DNA of 64,000 bases from Notamacropus eugenii (GCF_028372415.1 NC_092879.1:70352412-70416411); one strand, 5' to 3'. Positions 10,818 to 21,763 are shown, counted from the stretch's first letter. Translations and numbers: made by a program. Notes: a model not told the origin generated them from the sequence alone.

Positions 10818-10990
10818 AACATGGAAATATGCTTTGCGTGATTGCCCATGCATAATCTACATAAAGTTGCTTACCTTCTCATGGAAGAAGGAGTGAAGGG
10901 GAGGAAGGGGAGAATTTTGAACTCAAAATTTTAAAAAACAAATGTTAAGAAAAAATTTACATGTAATTGAAAAACATAAAATGAGAGGGG
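10818..10990 (+). mobile_element. L1 3'-terminal fragment
   Basis: 'catggaaatatgctttgcgt', a short G-rich segment, 'gaactcaaaattttaaaaaa' and 'tacatgtaattgaaaaacat' are the last ~170 bp of L1. Confidence 0.8.
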
Positions 10991-11064
10991 GAAAAAATAA
11001 TTTGGGGGCACTGAATATGGTGAGCACTAAATAACATCACAAAGAACAAAACTGACTATATTCT

Positions 11065-11378
11065 GTGTGTGTTCGTCCTTCGTTGCTGAAGAAGACCACG
11101 CCATCAGAGAAATAATGATATGACTTGTACTTTGACTTTGTTTTGAGTGAGGGAGGGCTGTGCAGGTCACCAGCCTCACTTCTCCTCCAGAGCCATCTGA
11201 ATCCAGTAACCAGATATTCATCAGGATGACTGGAGATGACCCAGGATGAGGCAATTGGGGTTGACTTGGCCAAGGTCACACAGCTAGTGAGTGTCAAGTG
11301 TCTGAGGTGAGATTTGAACTCAGGTCCTCCTGACTCCTGCACTGGTGCTCTTATCCACTGCACCACCTAGCTGCCCCA
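11065..11378 (-). mobile_element. Full-length composite SINE (MAR1/WSINE-like)
   Basis: Reverse strand begins GGGGCAGCTAGGTGGTGCAGT and ends in the '...gaagaagaccacgccatca' type tail. TGACTATATTCT (11053-11064) and TGACTATATTTT (11379-11390) form an 11/12 target duplication. It inserted at the left edge of the RTE fragment. Confidence 0.9.
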
Positions 11379-11449
11379 TGACTATATTTTAATGCCTGGA
11401 AAAATGGAAATTATCTCTAAGTTAGCTATATGTTTAGAGTCAAACCACT

Positions 11450-13545
11450 GACTTGTCAGAACTAGGATCAGAATTTATAATCAACAATAAGAAAAAATAT
11501 GGTGTAAAATTAAGATCGAACCCTAAATTACTTAAACAAGCTATTAAAATTTAAAATGGGAAATGGATAACAGAAATGATATCTATGCTGATTATAATCT
11601 CATTCAGAAGTTAATGCAAATTAATTGCTACAATAAAGACCCAAAGATATCCAAAAAGTGCTGTGGTCAGCAAACATTTGTTTTCCTTGCTGAATGGAGA
11701 GAGATGGCTACCCAAAGGCAAAACCAGATTAGAATATAAACTCTTCTAAAAAAATCTTATTAAAGACAATAGACAATTATGAGTGGCATTATCTCATAGC
11801 ACAAAGAGAAACAGTGAAGGGTAAAAAACCGTATAAAGAAAGCTTTGGCAAGAACACCAGCTAAGCAAAGACATCATCATAAGGGCATTCAAGGATAAAA
11901 ATGGAAAGGACTACAAAGAAAAGGAAAATGGAAAAAATGTGCAAAAAATCACTTCAACAAGCTTATTATCACACACCCCTAGGTTACTTACAGAGTTAGT
12001 AGAAATGATACTAAAGAGAACAAAGATGGAAGAAGTTAGTAGATTGGATCAAGTACATACAGAAAAGAACATGCAATTGTGAGAGCATTCAGGACCAATA
12101 TACAAGTTATCTGAAGGAGAAAAAAAAACCCTCAGACCTAATTAATGCCCAAAAGGGTGACCAAGGAAACACCAATAACCACCAGCCTGTTTGCCTATTC
12201 TCCCATCTATGAAAAATCTTTTAGGGTCATCTTTACACAAACTGAAGGCATCCTCAGAGGGTATTAGTAGAGGAAAAGTAGGCTTTTGCTGCAAGTGATA
12301 TTCAACAATAGGCCACAACTTGACTATGTCATAATTGATTAAATGATGCAGAGAATAAAAGATATTGTTGTGCTTATTGATGATTATAAAAAAAAGCATT
12401 CAGCTCCATACAACAAAAATATTCATCTTTTAAGACCCCTATAACATATCAAGATCATTCAGAATTTTTACAATTCTTTGGAAGACATAAAGAACAAAAA
12501 TGACCAACAACCCTCTAAAATTAAACATTATTTGAGACATAAAACAGGGAGATGTATGCTTACTAAAATTATTTGCCCCTATGATGAAGATCCGGCGCAG
12601 AGCCAAGATGAAGGAAGGATTCCCTGTGGATGGTGAATTCCTCCAGATGCTTCTGTTTAGAGACAACATTTTGTCAATTGCATCAAGCCCCAAGATCTTA
12701 CAGAGTCTCCTGGAAGAGATCTGTAATCACTCAAAGGAGTTTGGCCTGTCCATCACACAGGAAAGACCAACAAATGAAAAACAACAATTGTCCAAATTTC
12801 AACATGTATCTGTATGGGCATGTTATAATGTGTGTGAGTGTATGTGTGTGTGTGTGTGTGTATGATGCATATGATATATATTTCTATCTCTATATCTATG
12901 ATATACATCATACGCATCATACACATACACACACACACACACACGATAAATAGTACAGACAAGCTAGACTCAGATTTGAAAAAGAGAAGAAAGGGTTGGA
13001 TTACTTTGGGGGGATTGCAGGACATTTTTAATGGTGCCAAGCTTCCCATAACAATAAAGGCCCACCTTTTCAATACAAATATTTTACTGGTAGTGCTCTA
13101 TGGTAGTGAGACCAGAAATGCTTTTGTCTCCAAGGAACTAAAGATAAGCATCACAAAAAGAGCAATAGAAAAGTAGATGAGCAGACAGTAATACATATCT
13201 AACAAGGAACTCTAAAGAGAGCAGGAGTAAATTATATCATCAAGAATAAATGACAAAAAAAGAAGATGAGCTCATCGCATCAAAAAGGTGAAGGATGACA
13301 GGTGGATGACCAGAGTACTCTACTGACAGTCTCAAGATTTGGGGAAAAGAGAGGAAGGCCTCCAGTACAGTGGGTAAGAACCCTGTAGCAAACTTTCAGG
13401 AGGTCATGGAGCGGTGTCACACAGAACAGGCAGGCAAGGATGGCTAGAGTTCTGCATCACAGGAGGGAATTCCTGAAAAGATTAGATCATAGATGCATTG
13501 AGGAAGTGGAGGATCGATTAGAGAAGGTCTAAATTAGAAACACTC
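11450..13545 (+). mobile_element. RTE-clade LINE fragment, decayed
   Basis: Translation shows RTE-type reverse transcriptase landmarks in order: a charged linker ('...IRAFKDKNGK', near 11880), a helix region near 12580-12760 reading '...ILSIASSPKILQSLLEEI...FGLSIT', and the C-terminal 'GWITLGGLQDIF...LYGSET' block near 12990-13110. A related family has 'GWIAFGKLKDVF...TYGAETW' there. Many stops and frameshifts interrupt it. The catalytic YADD-like motif was not found intact. The 3' end is uncertain. An inverted TG/CA tract (12826-12946) sits within it. Confidence 0.65.
12826..12946. repeat. Imperfect inverted repeat of TG/CA with AT-rich loop
   Basis: Left arm '...tgtgtgtgtatgatgcat' and right arm '...catacacatacacacaca' are near complements around a 'tatctctatatctatg' centre. 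It can fold as a hairpin and is both microsatellite and palindrome. Confidence 0.85.
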
Positions 13546-13634
13546 CGACTGGTTTCGAGGCTACTATGAATTTAACAACAATCTCTTACACTGTGACAGC
13601 CAAAGTACTTTCCCAAGCCAGATGAAACCCTAAC

Positions 13635-14000
13635 CTAGCTGGCCTCTTACTGGCTGTATGATGTCAGGCCGAGTCACTTAGTCTCTCTGAGCCCCAATTT
13701 CCTCATCTGTTGAATAAGGAGGTTGGATAACTTCTTGAGTCTGTGTTCTCTTGGCAAAGATACTGGAGTGTATTTGCCATTTCCTTCTCCAGCTCATTTT
13801 ACAGATGAGGAAACTGAGGCAAATAGAGCGGGCAGAAATGACTTGCCCAGGGTCACAGAGCTAGGTAGTGTATGAGGTTGGATTTGAATTTAGGAAAGTG
13901 AGTCTTCCCAATTCTATCCATTGCAGTGCCGCCTAACTGCCCTGGGAGGTTGGATCAGATGACCTCTAAGATCTCTTTCAGACCTAAAGCTGTGAACATT
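13635..14000 (+). repeat. MIR-like SINE interrupted by another SINE
   Basis: Sense MIR from 'tcttactggctgtatgatgt' and 'gccccaatttcctcatctgt' to 'aggttggatcagatgacctc'. The 13729-13944 segment is a later insertion. Confidence 0.75.
13729..13944 (-). mobile_element. MAR1/WSINE-like SINE nested in MIR
   Basis: Antisense '...cttggcaaagatactggagt', 'ccttctccagctcattttac' and '...ccgcctaactgccct'. GGAGGTTGGAT flanks it at 13718-13728 and 13945-13955, a plausible 11-bp target duplication, though part of that word is also MIR sequence. Confidence 0.75.
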
Positions 14001-14017
14001 TGTAAAAGGAAAGAACA

Positions 14018-14165
14018 ACAGAATTAGTCAGAAGACCAACCAAAGCTGTATCACCAGGCCCAAGTCATTTCGCTCTCTGGAACACTGACATCATTACTGA
14101 CACTACCTACATCACAGAGTTCTATGAGGAAAGTTCTTTAAAAGCCATCAAGTCTCAGAAATATA
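14018..14165 (+). repeat. MIR-like SINE fragment
   Basis: 'agtcagaagaccaaccaaag', 'cccaagtcatttcgctctct' and 'atcacagagttctatgagga' in sense order. Confidence 0.6.
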
Positions 14166-14595
14166 AAAAAGTAAGCCTTAAACTGCTACAGAAGTGCCAG
14201 CTGTGAGCTAGTACAGTTTGCTCCTCACATCATTCCAATGAAACAGCAAAATCACCACTGTGGAACCCAAACCTCATTGCTCTGAATCCAGTGTTCTTTT
14301 GCACTATCCTGCACTGACAAGAGTCATCATGATAATGAGTACTTAGCTGGGACTTGGTATTACTTGCATCCTAGTCAATTTTACATCAGAATTATTCTTT
14401 TCATAGAGGGATGGAGCCAATAATCTGGAAAAGTAATTCAGAATAAGGCTACCCAGGAATGCCAAAGATCCATGCTGGTTCATCCCTTTAGAATATATGA
14501 ATGTTACCTGAAGGTGGCATCATGTCTTCAGGATAAGCACAACAGAGGTAATCCAAACACATTCATGCATGTGCCCACCCCATAATGCAAAGTGA
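14166..14595. other. Unassigned intervening DNA
   Basis: Possible MIR remnant near 14225-14310; otherwise no feature. Confidence 0.3.
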
Positions 14596-14815
14596 ATAAA
14601 CTACTAACCAATTCACATTTCTACAGCACTTTAAGAACTGCAAAGCACCTTCCTAATAATCAAATAAAGTAGGTAGGACAAATGATTTACAGGTGTGGAC
14701 AGTAAAGTTCGAGAGGTTGATACTTGCCCTGGTCACACAGCTAAGTATGGTCTTGGTCAGAACTCAAACCCAGATTGCCTGACTCCAAGTTCTGCACTTT
14801 TTCCACTATATAATG
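14596..14815 (-). repeat. MIR, nearly full length
   Basis: 'cacatttctacagcacttta', 'aatgatttacaggtgtggac', 'gccctggtcacacagctaag' and '...ccactatataatgct' in antisense order. Confidence 0.8.
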
Positions 14816-15446
14816 CTACTCACAAGGTACATAAATTGTTGCTCAGCCCACAGACACTTCTCCTAATCTTCAAAAGCCATCTCCCAAATGGGGAATTTTG
14901 GGGCACCAGGGGGATGGCCAAATAAAAACATGAACAGCCTAGGACAAACCCATTCCCACTGTTAGTAACACAACTCAAAGCAGTCCTACTGGGGTTAAGA
15001 ATACGCTGTCAGCTCCTCCAAGAAACAGTACATTCATCACAATCTGGCTCCAGCCTTCTTTTCTGCAAACCACAATGACAGTATCAATCATTGATACTTT
15101 TATAATAATTAACCAATCATGTAAGAGACTGAATTCAGATGATGATGAGAAAAAACCAATTTAAATAAACCCTAAACTCCATCTGGTCCAAAGATATGTG
15201 ATTTATAACATCTGTAACAGGAAATTAGGAAAGAAAGAAAACCAGAGATAGGAAAGACCCAATAGGCCACCTCATGTGCATAGATAAGCCAAGTAACTCT
15301 GCCCTCACTTCGTGGTAGAGCAGAAAACCTGATAAAAATCAATGAACAAATAAGAGAAAAAAAGTGTCTAACAGACCAACAAGGAGTTCAAATACTCAGG
15401 TATTTTGCTTATCTAAAAAGCCTCTCAGGTCCTTGCTCAGAACCTT
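14816..15446. other. Unassigned intervening DNA
   Basis: About 630 bp with no repeat or gene recognised. Confidence 0.35.
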
Positions 15447-15457
15447 ATTTTACACAC

Positions 15458-15757
15458 GGGCAGCTAGGTGGTGCAGTAGATAGAGCACCCATGCAGGAGT
15501 CAGGAGGACCTGAGCTCAAATCTCACCTCAGACACTTGACACTCATTGGGCAAGTCACTTAACCCCAACTGCCTCATCCTGGGTCATCTCCAGTCATCCT
15601 GAGGAATATCTGGTCACTGGATTCAGATGGCTCTGGAGGAGAAGTGAGGCTGGTGACCTGCACAGCCCTCCCTCACTCAAAACAAAGTCAAGTGCAAGTC
15701 ATGTCATCATTTCTCTGATGGCATGGTCTTCTTCGGCAACAAAGGATGAACACACAC
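15458..15757 (+). mobile_element. Full-length composite SINE with perfect 11-bp target duplication
   Basis: Starts GGGCAGCTAGGTGGTGCAGT, with the tRNA-like B-box region near 15510-15530 ('gagctcaaatctcacctcag'), and ends in '...ggcatggtcttcttcggcaa'. ATTTTACACAC is present at 15447-15457 and 15758-15768. Among the better preserved SINE copies in the window. Confidence 0.95.
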
Positions 15758-15789
15758 ATTTTACACACACTTGCAACAATCTTTATTAC

Positions 15790-15925
15790 AGGATCATATT
15801 TTAAAAGTAGGACGGGATCTTAGAAGGGATCTTAGAAGTGATCTTGTGCAACCCCCTCATTTTACAGATGAGGAAATGAGGCCCAGAGATGTGAAGTGAT
15901 TTGCTCAATTTGATTTCTCAGCCCA
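15790..15925 (-). repeat. CORE/MIR-like SINE copy
   Basis: 'cttagaagtgatcttgtgca', 'cctcattttacagatgagga' and 'agatgtgaagtgatttgctc' in antisense order. A small local duplication ('gggatcttagaag' twice) is present at the left. Confidence 0.7.
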
Positions 15926-16027
15926 CAGTAGCAAGAATGAAGACAAAGGAACAAAGTGAAATATGAAAAGATGACAGGAATTGAGTGCAGTAATCTGACG
16001 CCATTTCAGGGTACAGGACAAGGCTAT

Positions 16028-16336
16028 AGTTATCCCTTCCACATCTGAGGGTTAGGGGTGTGGCGACCCCCCCCCCCCCCCAAATCTAGAAAATCTACAG
16101 TCCTCCCTTTGTAGGGGAGAAGTCTGATTTTTTTCTTTTTCTTTTATGGGATGTTTACAGTATCTTACTGTAAAATCTGGGTTAAGTATTTGGTCATAAG
16201 TTACATGTAGGTAAATGTTCAGTAAAAATACTATATGAAAAAGACATTTAAAAAATACAAAATACTATAGTAATTTCTTATGCTAACCCAAGATATATTG
16301 AAGCCACAATGGGAAAAGTTGCAATGTGGAAGGGAT

Positions 16337-16341
<5 letters not shown>
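16028..16341. mobile_element. Tc1/mariner-like MITE, copy 2
   Basis: Left TAGTTATCCCTTCCACAT and right ATGTGGAAGGGATAACTG are inverted repeats of at least 16 bp. Shares ends and internal words with 2550-2817. Contains a C homopolymer (about 16064-16081). No coding capacity. Confidence 0.65.
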
Positions 16342-16376
<35 letters not shown>

Positions 16377-16380
16377 ACAC
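16338..16380 (+). repeat. (GT)n microsatellite
   Basis: About 17 GT units immediately outside the MITE right end, followed by ACAC/ACAT units. Confidence 0.95.
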
Positions 16381-16504
16381 ATACACACATATGAATACAT
16401 ACATACCTCCACAGCCCCATGAGACATTATATTATAACAAACTACTGAAGTTCCTAACAATAGCTCTGAGATACCAAGAAAAAAAGGTTGGTTTCAATTC
16501 AAGA

Positions 16505-16560
16505 TTTCAAAGCCATATATATATCTATGTATATGGATACATACATACATACACATGTAC
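16505..16560 (+). repeat. AT/ACAT-rich simple sequence
   Basis: 'atatatatctatgtatatgg' followed by ACAT units. Confidence 0.8.
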
Positions 16561-16705
16561 TCATAGCAACACTTTTTGTAGTAACAGAGAACTGGAAACA
16601 AAGTAGCTACCAATTGGTTGGGAAATGCTGAATACACTGTGCTCTATGCATGTAATAGATTATTGTTCAATAAGAAATACGGAATACAAGGAATTTGCAG
16701 AGAAC
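16561..16705 (+). mobile_element. L1 3'-region fragment
   Basis: 'agagaactggaaacaaagta', 'attggttgggaaatgctgaa' and 'caataagaaatacggaatac' match the segment of L1 after ORF2. Confidence 0.65.
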
Positions 16706-18060
16706 CTCCATATCTCTATATCTAGCCCTCTTCTCTCTCCTGAGCTCCAATCCCACATCTCCAACATCCTGCTGAACAGCTCTACCTAAATGTTCCATAA
16801 GCATTTCAGACTCAACATGTCCAAAAAAACAGAACACATGACCTTTCCCCCTAAACCTAGCCCTTCGCCTCCCCCCCATTCTCTATTTCTGTTGAGGGCA
16901 GGGATATTCTTTATTCATTCAACAAACATTAAGTACCCACGTGCCAGGTACTATGCCAGGTATACAGAGACAAAAACCAAATAATCCCTACTCTAAAAGA
17001 GTTTACATTTTACTGGGGGAGGGGGGAGAATAACATAAGCATATATAAGGAAATATGAAATATGTACAAAAAAATATGAAGTAGAGAGAGTACTCTATTG
17101 TCACTAACCCACTCCAATATAACAACAGATGCCAAATCTACTGATTCTGCATCAGCATCTCTTACATCCAACCCCTTTTATACCCTCACTGAGCCAATTC
17201 AGGTGGTTCATCACCTCTCACCTAACTACTGCATTAGCTTTTTAATTGATCTCTCTGCAGCCAATCTTTTCTCTTTTCAAAGGCTACTACTCCCTGTAGC
17301 TGCCAAATTGAAATTCCTAAAGCATGTGTCTAAATAGGTTACTTTTTCCTGCTCAAAACGTTCTAGTGGCTCCCTACCTGCAACTAGGATAAAATGTGAA
17401 GTACTTTCTTTAGCAAGAAAAGCCTTTCCCAGTCTGGCTCCAAACTACCTTTCCAGACTGATTACACAGTATTCTCCCCAAGAACTCTATGCTTCTGTCT
17501 ATTTGTTCCCAGTACACAATTCCATTTCCTGCCTCCATGACTTTGCACAGCCTGTATCCCCATGCTGGGAATGTAAGCCCTTCCTCACCTTTACCTTGTG
17601 AAACTCCTAGCTCCCTTCAAGGATGAGCTTAAGAGCCATCTTCTACAAGAGGCTTTTCCGGATTCTTTCCATCGTCAACACTCCACTTCCTCACCCCTAA
17701 TGACTCTACTATTTATTTTGCATGTATTCTAGATTATTTATATGTGTACACGTTATTCCCTCCTACCCAAATAGAATGTAAGCTCTTTGAGATCAAGAGC
17801 TTTTTCTTCTTTGTAAACTCAGAGCCCAGAGACCCAGTATGACACTGCATAGTCTATCAAGAAGTAGGCACGGTACCATCTCTCAGTCGCCCTAGTAAAC
17901 TCTCTAAGACTTTAAGCTTCATGAATGTGCCAATCTGCCTTGGCAAGGGAAGTTCCTCACCAAGATCTCTAGGAAATTACAGATACAACAACAACAACAA
18001 TTCCCCAAGGTCTAACACAAGGCCTAGTTCATAGCTGATGCTTAATCAATACTTCCTGAA
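16706..18060 (+). repeat. L2 LINE 3' region, long but decayed
   Basis: Sense L2 from 'ctcaacatgtccaaaaaaac' through 'gatgccaaatctactgattc', 'tttcccagtctggctccaaa' and 'gactttgcacagcctgtatc' to 'taatcaatacttcctgaa'. Interrupted at about 16906-17085 by an antisense L2 piece. Confidence 0.75.
16906..17085 (-). repeat. Antisense L2 3' end nested in sense L2
   Basis: 'cattcaacaaacattaagta', 'gtgccaggtactatgccagg' and 'ctctaaaagagtttacattt' are L2 3' end in antisense. A younger L2 copy inside an older one. Confidence 0.65.
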
Positions 18061-18061
18061 G

Positions 18062-18345
18062 TAAATTAGGAGAAACAGGAGAAGATTTGTCTGAACTGAT
18101 GTAAAGTACAATCAGAACCAAAACAATAATATACATAATCACTATAATACAGTAAATGAAAAGAACATTTAAAAAGTCATGCTCTGAATAATCATAATAG
18201 CCAATTTTGATCCTAAAGAACAGATAATGAAACATACATGCCTCCTTTCAGCAAAGAGACAGGATGTGGGATGAGGAAAAAATGCCATTATACATTTTCT
18301 ACATCAGTTATTTTTGCTTATATCAATTTTTAAAAATTGTAAATA
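18062..18345 (+). mobile_element. L1 3' end fragment
   Basis: 'gaactgatgtaaagtacaat', 'cagaaccaaaacaataatat' and 'cctcctttcagcaaagagac' in L1 3'-end order. Confidence 0.6.
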
Positions 18346-18865
18346 GCACTCAGCATCCTCTGTTGTACAAGGACTAAGCCAGTGAAGCTCGGAGAGACCA
18401 GGTTAGTCTCCAGAGGACAGATTTTGACTTACAGATCATCAGATTTCCAGTCACTATATTAATATATCAAATTCATATTTTGCTGAATCCAGTTCCCTGG
18501 TTTGCAAAGCCAAAACCAAGACTGAAGTGAAGACAGAAGAGTTTGCCTTTCTCTTCTTGAGCTTTTGGATTATCAACGAATTCTCTTCCACAAACATTAG
18601 GTACCTCTACTTGAAAATACCGGTCACACACCCTTCAGCAGCATACGCTATAGCAGACAAGGAAATGGCACACACAAAACTCCAATATAAAATGACACAT
18701 AACTACACAAACAAAATGCTACACCATGTCCAAGGCAGGAAAAGGCATACCTGACTAGAGTTAGCAGGGAAGACATCATGAAGAATGATTGAATATGAGC
18801 TGGTTCTTCAAGGACAGGTAGGAGGAGAAGGGGGAGGCAGAACATTCCAGGTAGAACAGAGAACA
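18346..18865. other. Unassigned intervening DNA
   Basis: No repeat recognised. Reading frames here (75 aa plus, 94 aa minus) lack domain or splice support. Confidence 0.35.
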
Positions 18866-18873
18866 GACTAAGG

Positions 18874-19052
18874 CAATGCTGGCAAACCCAAATAGAAAAG
18901 AGGGCCACTAGACCATACATAAGGATCCCCATGGGCTACATACTGACTTAGAAAACCACATATTAACATTATCTATGTTCTATTATATTTTTTTATTTTG
19001 TTAATTATTTCCCAATTATATTTTAATCAGGCTGGAATGTCTGACACCTCTG
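18874..19052. mobile_element. hAT-type MITE with perfect 8-bp target duplication
   Basis: Body '...ctacatactgacttagaaaa', 'ttaacattatctatgttcta' and a GTCTGACACCTCTG right end. GACTAAGG is present at 18866-18873 and 19053-19060, the 8-bp duplication expected of hAT transposition. About 179 bp, non-coding. Confidence 0.9.
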
Positions 19053-19114
19053 GACTAAGGCACAGAGGTAGGAAAACCCATATATAGAACAGAGTAGTAT
19101 TAAAATAAAAACTT

Positions 19115-19400
19115 TGAAAAGTTGAAGAACTCTGATCAACGACAATTCATATCTCCAGAGGACTGATGGTGAAGCACATTACCCACCTACTGACAGAAAA
19201 ATGAAAGACCCAAGGTGCAGAGACATAGATTTTGGGACATGGTTTGTTTACGCTTAATTCTTAGGAGGGTTTTTTTTTTCTTCTATAAGTTTTTAATTGG
19301 TGGGAGGAGGGGGGTGGAGTATTACCAATGGGAATTTTTTTAATAATCATTTAAATGGGGATTTTTTTTTTTAATGAACAGAAAAGGACAGAAGAAAGTT
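19115..19400 (+). mobile_element. L1 3' end fragment
   Basis: 'gaactctgatcaacgacaat', 'tctccagaggactgatggtg' and 'ttgggacatggtttgtttac' with G-rich and T-rich stretches near the end. Confidence 0.65.
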
Positions 19401-20567
19401 CTGAAGGAAGCACCAACAAGCAGGAGTTTTGAAAGCAATATTTCAAATGATTACACACTTTTTTAAAAAGCAAGCAGTATGAAATGTAGAGCTAGTTTCG
19501 TATAAAAGACTAAAGCATGAAAGGGGTATAACATGCATTAATAAAATCCTGTATCTTTTAAAGTATTGAAATATGTACACTCTATTTAAGAAAGCAGAGT
19601 ATATCATATATTTTAGAAATGTCTACCCAAAGGAGTTAAAATTTTAGTCCTTAAAAAAAGTATGTAAATCCACAGATTTCTAGATATCTCCTTCATGAGA
19701 AACACTTCATTCTTTCAAAATATGCAATAAATAAAGTAAGCAGGGATACATCCTACATCTGAACTTCAGCTCCCAAAATCCCTAACCAGAACCTGTCCCT
19801 GGTAAATCCTAACCCTAAATGCGCTCAAGGCCTCCACTAGAGCTTGGTAATTTGTCCTCAAAGGACTTCCAAAACTAATAACACAATGAATTGATAATTA
19901 CCATCCATAATTATAGTCCAAAAAAGGAATGGTTTCTCCTTCGCTTTGAAGTCTGAAGAACCTGAAACCGAGTTTCCACATGCTGAGGCCCTGACAGGAT
20001 TTTAAATCGTATGGTTATTCTCTTTGTGACTGGCTTCAGTAATCACTTGAGAATTGAGTCCTATTGGAATTCTCATCTCAACTTCTGAAAATTAGGCCTA
20101 AACATGAAATTACTCTGAGGCACAACAACACAGGCTTCTGGATAATTTTTGTGGTAAACTGAGGTCTTTGCCAAGTCAATTACAAATAAAGTTCACAAAT
20201 CTGATCAAAGATCCTTACAGCTGGACAAAACCTTTAAGATCATTTGATCCAGCAAGCATTTATTAAGCTGCATTTTTATTTCAATAGAGCAGTTTAGAGA
20301 GTTCAAGTTCAAAAACAACCAATAGGAATTCTTTAGCTTCTAATATCTGTGACCTCACTGGGCCCAGAGGAACTTGGCAAAGTCTGACAAGAAAGCCCAA
20401 AACTGAATAGTCTCTGCCTATCTGTACATACATACGAGTCAATCTTTTCTCTACCTAAGGCCACTTTGGCAGACTACTTTAGTAGTATGGTCTCCAATCA
20501 GGAAAAATGCTTTCCAATTGAGTAAAAAGGCAAAAATGATCAGTCCTATTTTTCCTGCAAAGGCACA
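19401..20567. other. Longest repeat-poor stretch near the promoter
   Basis: More than 1.1 kb without a recognised repeat, 1.2-2.3 kb inside intron 1 from the exon at 21694-21763. No reading frame with support. A place where conserved regulatory sequence could lie, but nothing in the bases proves it. Confidence 0.35.
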
Positions 20568-20725
20568 ACAAGCCTTAATATGGAGTCAGGGAACCCAAAT
20601 CTGAATCCTCTACTATGCCACTTATTACCAATGTGACCTTGTGTAAATGACTTCACTTCTCTGGGCCTCCTTAAAATGAGACGACTGAACTAAATGGTCA
20701 TTTGCATCTCTAAACCTATGAACTT
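20568..20725 (+). repeat. MIR-like SINE
   Basis: 'taatatggagtcagggaacc', 'ttaccaatgtgaccttgtgt' and 'tccttaaaatgagacgactg' in sense order. Confidence 0.7.
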
Positions 20726-21299
20726 CTAGTTTAAAACGCCCTGTGCCCGCTTCTCTAGCTCCCAACCCTAATGGTTTAAGCCCTATGGTTATGAAAACCA
20801 GTCTGGAATTTGGTAATTACAGTCCTCAGCCCCTTCTTCAATAGGCTGTATGCATTTAAAACGTGAAAGGGTCGATTTGGCAGGAAAAAAAGCCGTTGGG
20901 TTCCCCGGGATTCCTCCATTCTTCAAACAGCTTTCATCCTGCTGCCATTATGAGCGCAACGACTGAACTTCCACATGTGTGGCACCATAAACAGAAAGGA
21001 CAATGCTTTAGCTCCAGAAAAAGAGCACAGTTCAGTCTGGTGCATTCTCCTCCCATCGGCTAAACAATGACACAAATCTGCTGAAACAGGTGTCCCGAGC
21101 TGCTCAGCAGCAAAAGCATTGACTTTCGCATACAGTGCGCAGGCCATTCCTCTGCAGCTGGGAAAACACCTGGATGCTCAAAGCAAGGGTTTCCAACGTG
21201 GCTACCCCCAAAACCCCTGTTAGCAGGGCAGTGTGGCAAAGCATGGCAAACTTTGAGGAGACAAATAAAAGTCACAGGCATCCCACCCACTCACTCGTT
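20726..21299. other. CpG-island shoulder, no gene recognised
   Basis: Composition rises toward the island. Overlapping frames on both strands (66-76 aa) show no signal peptide or domain. Confidence 0.3.
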
Positions 21300-21599
21300 C
21301 ACTTAGGCCAAAGTACAAGAGTTGGGCTAAGGCAGATCCTCCTCCCGACCCCTCCCTCGAAAACCCCCAGGTGCGATGCCCCAAAGGTGGCTGCCCGACA
21401 ACTTGCCAGGCTAGCTAACTCGTTCCCTCCCTCCTTGCTGGCTAACCAAGTCCGAATTGAGTCTCGCCCTCTGGTAGGGTCTCGGGTCGGGCTGCCAGAA
21501 GTGCCCACGATCTGGAGGGGAAGCTGAGCTGAGCCCAAGGCAGCGGCCCGAACCCGCCCCTCCCCCCTCGGGCCAAGCCCGGCTAGCACCTGCCAAGCC

Positions 21600-21607
21600 G
21601 ACGTCAC
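21600..21607. promoter_or_regulatory. CRE-like site (GACGTCAC)
   Basis: A CRE/ATF half-palindrome, GACGTCAC, about 90 bp inside intron 1. Sequence match only. Confidence 0.4.
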
Positions 21608-21693
21608 GCAGGCCCGGCGGCTGGGGGAAGGGGACACCTCTTTCTCTAGGTCCCCCTTCCCCCCCACCCCAGAAGGCCGCAGGCCAGCCTTAC

Positions 21694-21763
21694 CTCCTCC
21701 GTTCAGCAGGAAGGCCGAGGTGAAAGCTAGGACTAGGAAGCGCGCTGAAGCCCCGCAGAACAT
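21694..21763 (-). CDS. First coding exon of an unrecognised secreted/membrane protein
   Basis: Reading leftward on the minus strand, ATG at 21763-21761 lies in a fair Kozak context (G at -3). It opens MFCGASARFLVLAFTSAFLL then NGG, 23 codons plus one base. The stretch is an uninterrupted hydrophobic core (FLVLAFTSAFLL) after a short N-region with one Arg, as in a signal peptide. The exon ends at GAG|GTAAGG, a strong donor, leaving a phase-1 junction right after the leader. That arrangement is common in genes for receptors with Ig, FN3 or similar extracellular domains. The open frame continues past the donor as proline/glycine-rich sequence, which is most likely intron. The remaining exons must lie at lower coordinates or outside the window; none was seen, implying a first intron of more than 21 kb. 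I do not recognise the gene. A signal anchor instead of a cleaved leader is possible. Confidence 0.65.

Noticed and set aside
11065-11378. tRNA gene suggested by B-box-like sequence in SINEs
   Set aside because: The tRNA-like head belongs to SINE copies, which lack a complete cloverleaf and carry target duplications.
21299-21693. Continuation of the leader frame beyond the donor (to 154 aa)
   Set aside because: The GTAAGG donor after codon 23 and the switch to Pro/Gly/Arg-rich text suggest intron; kept only the 70-bp exon.
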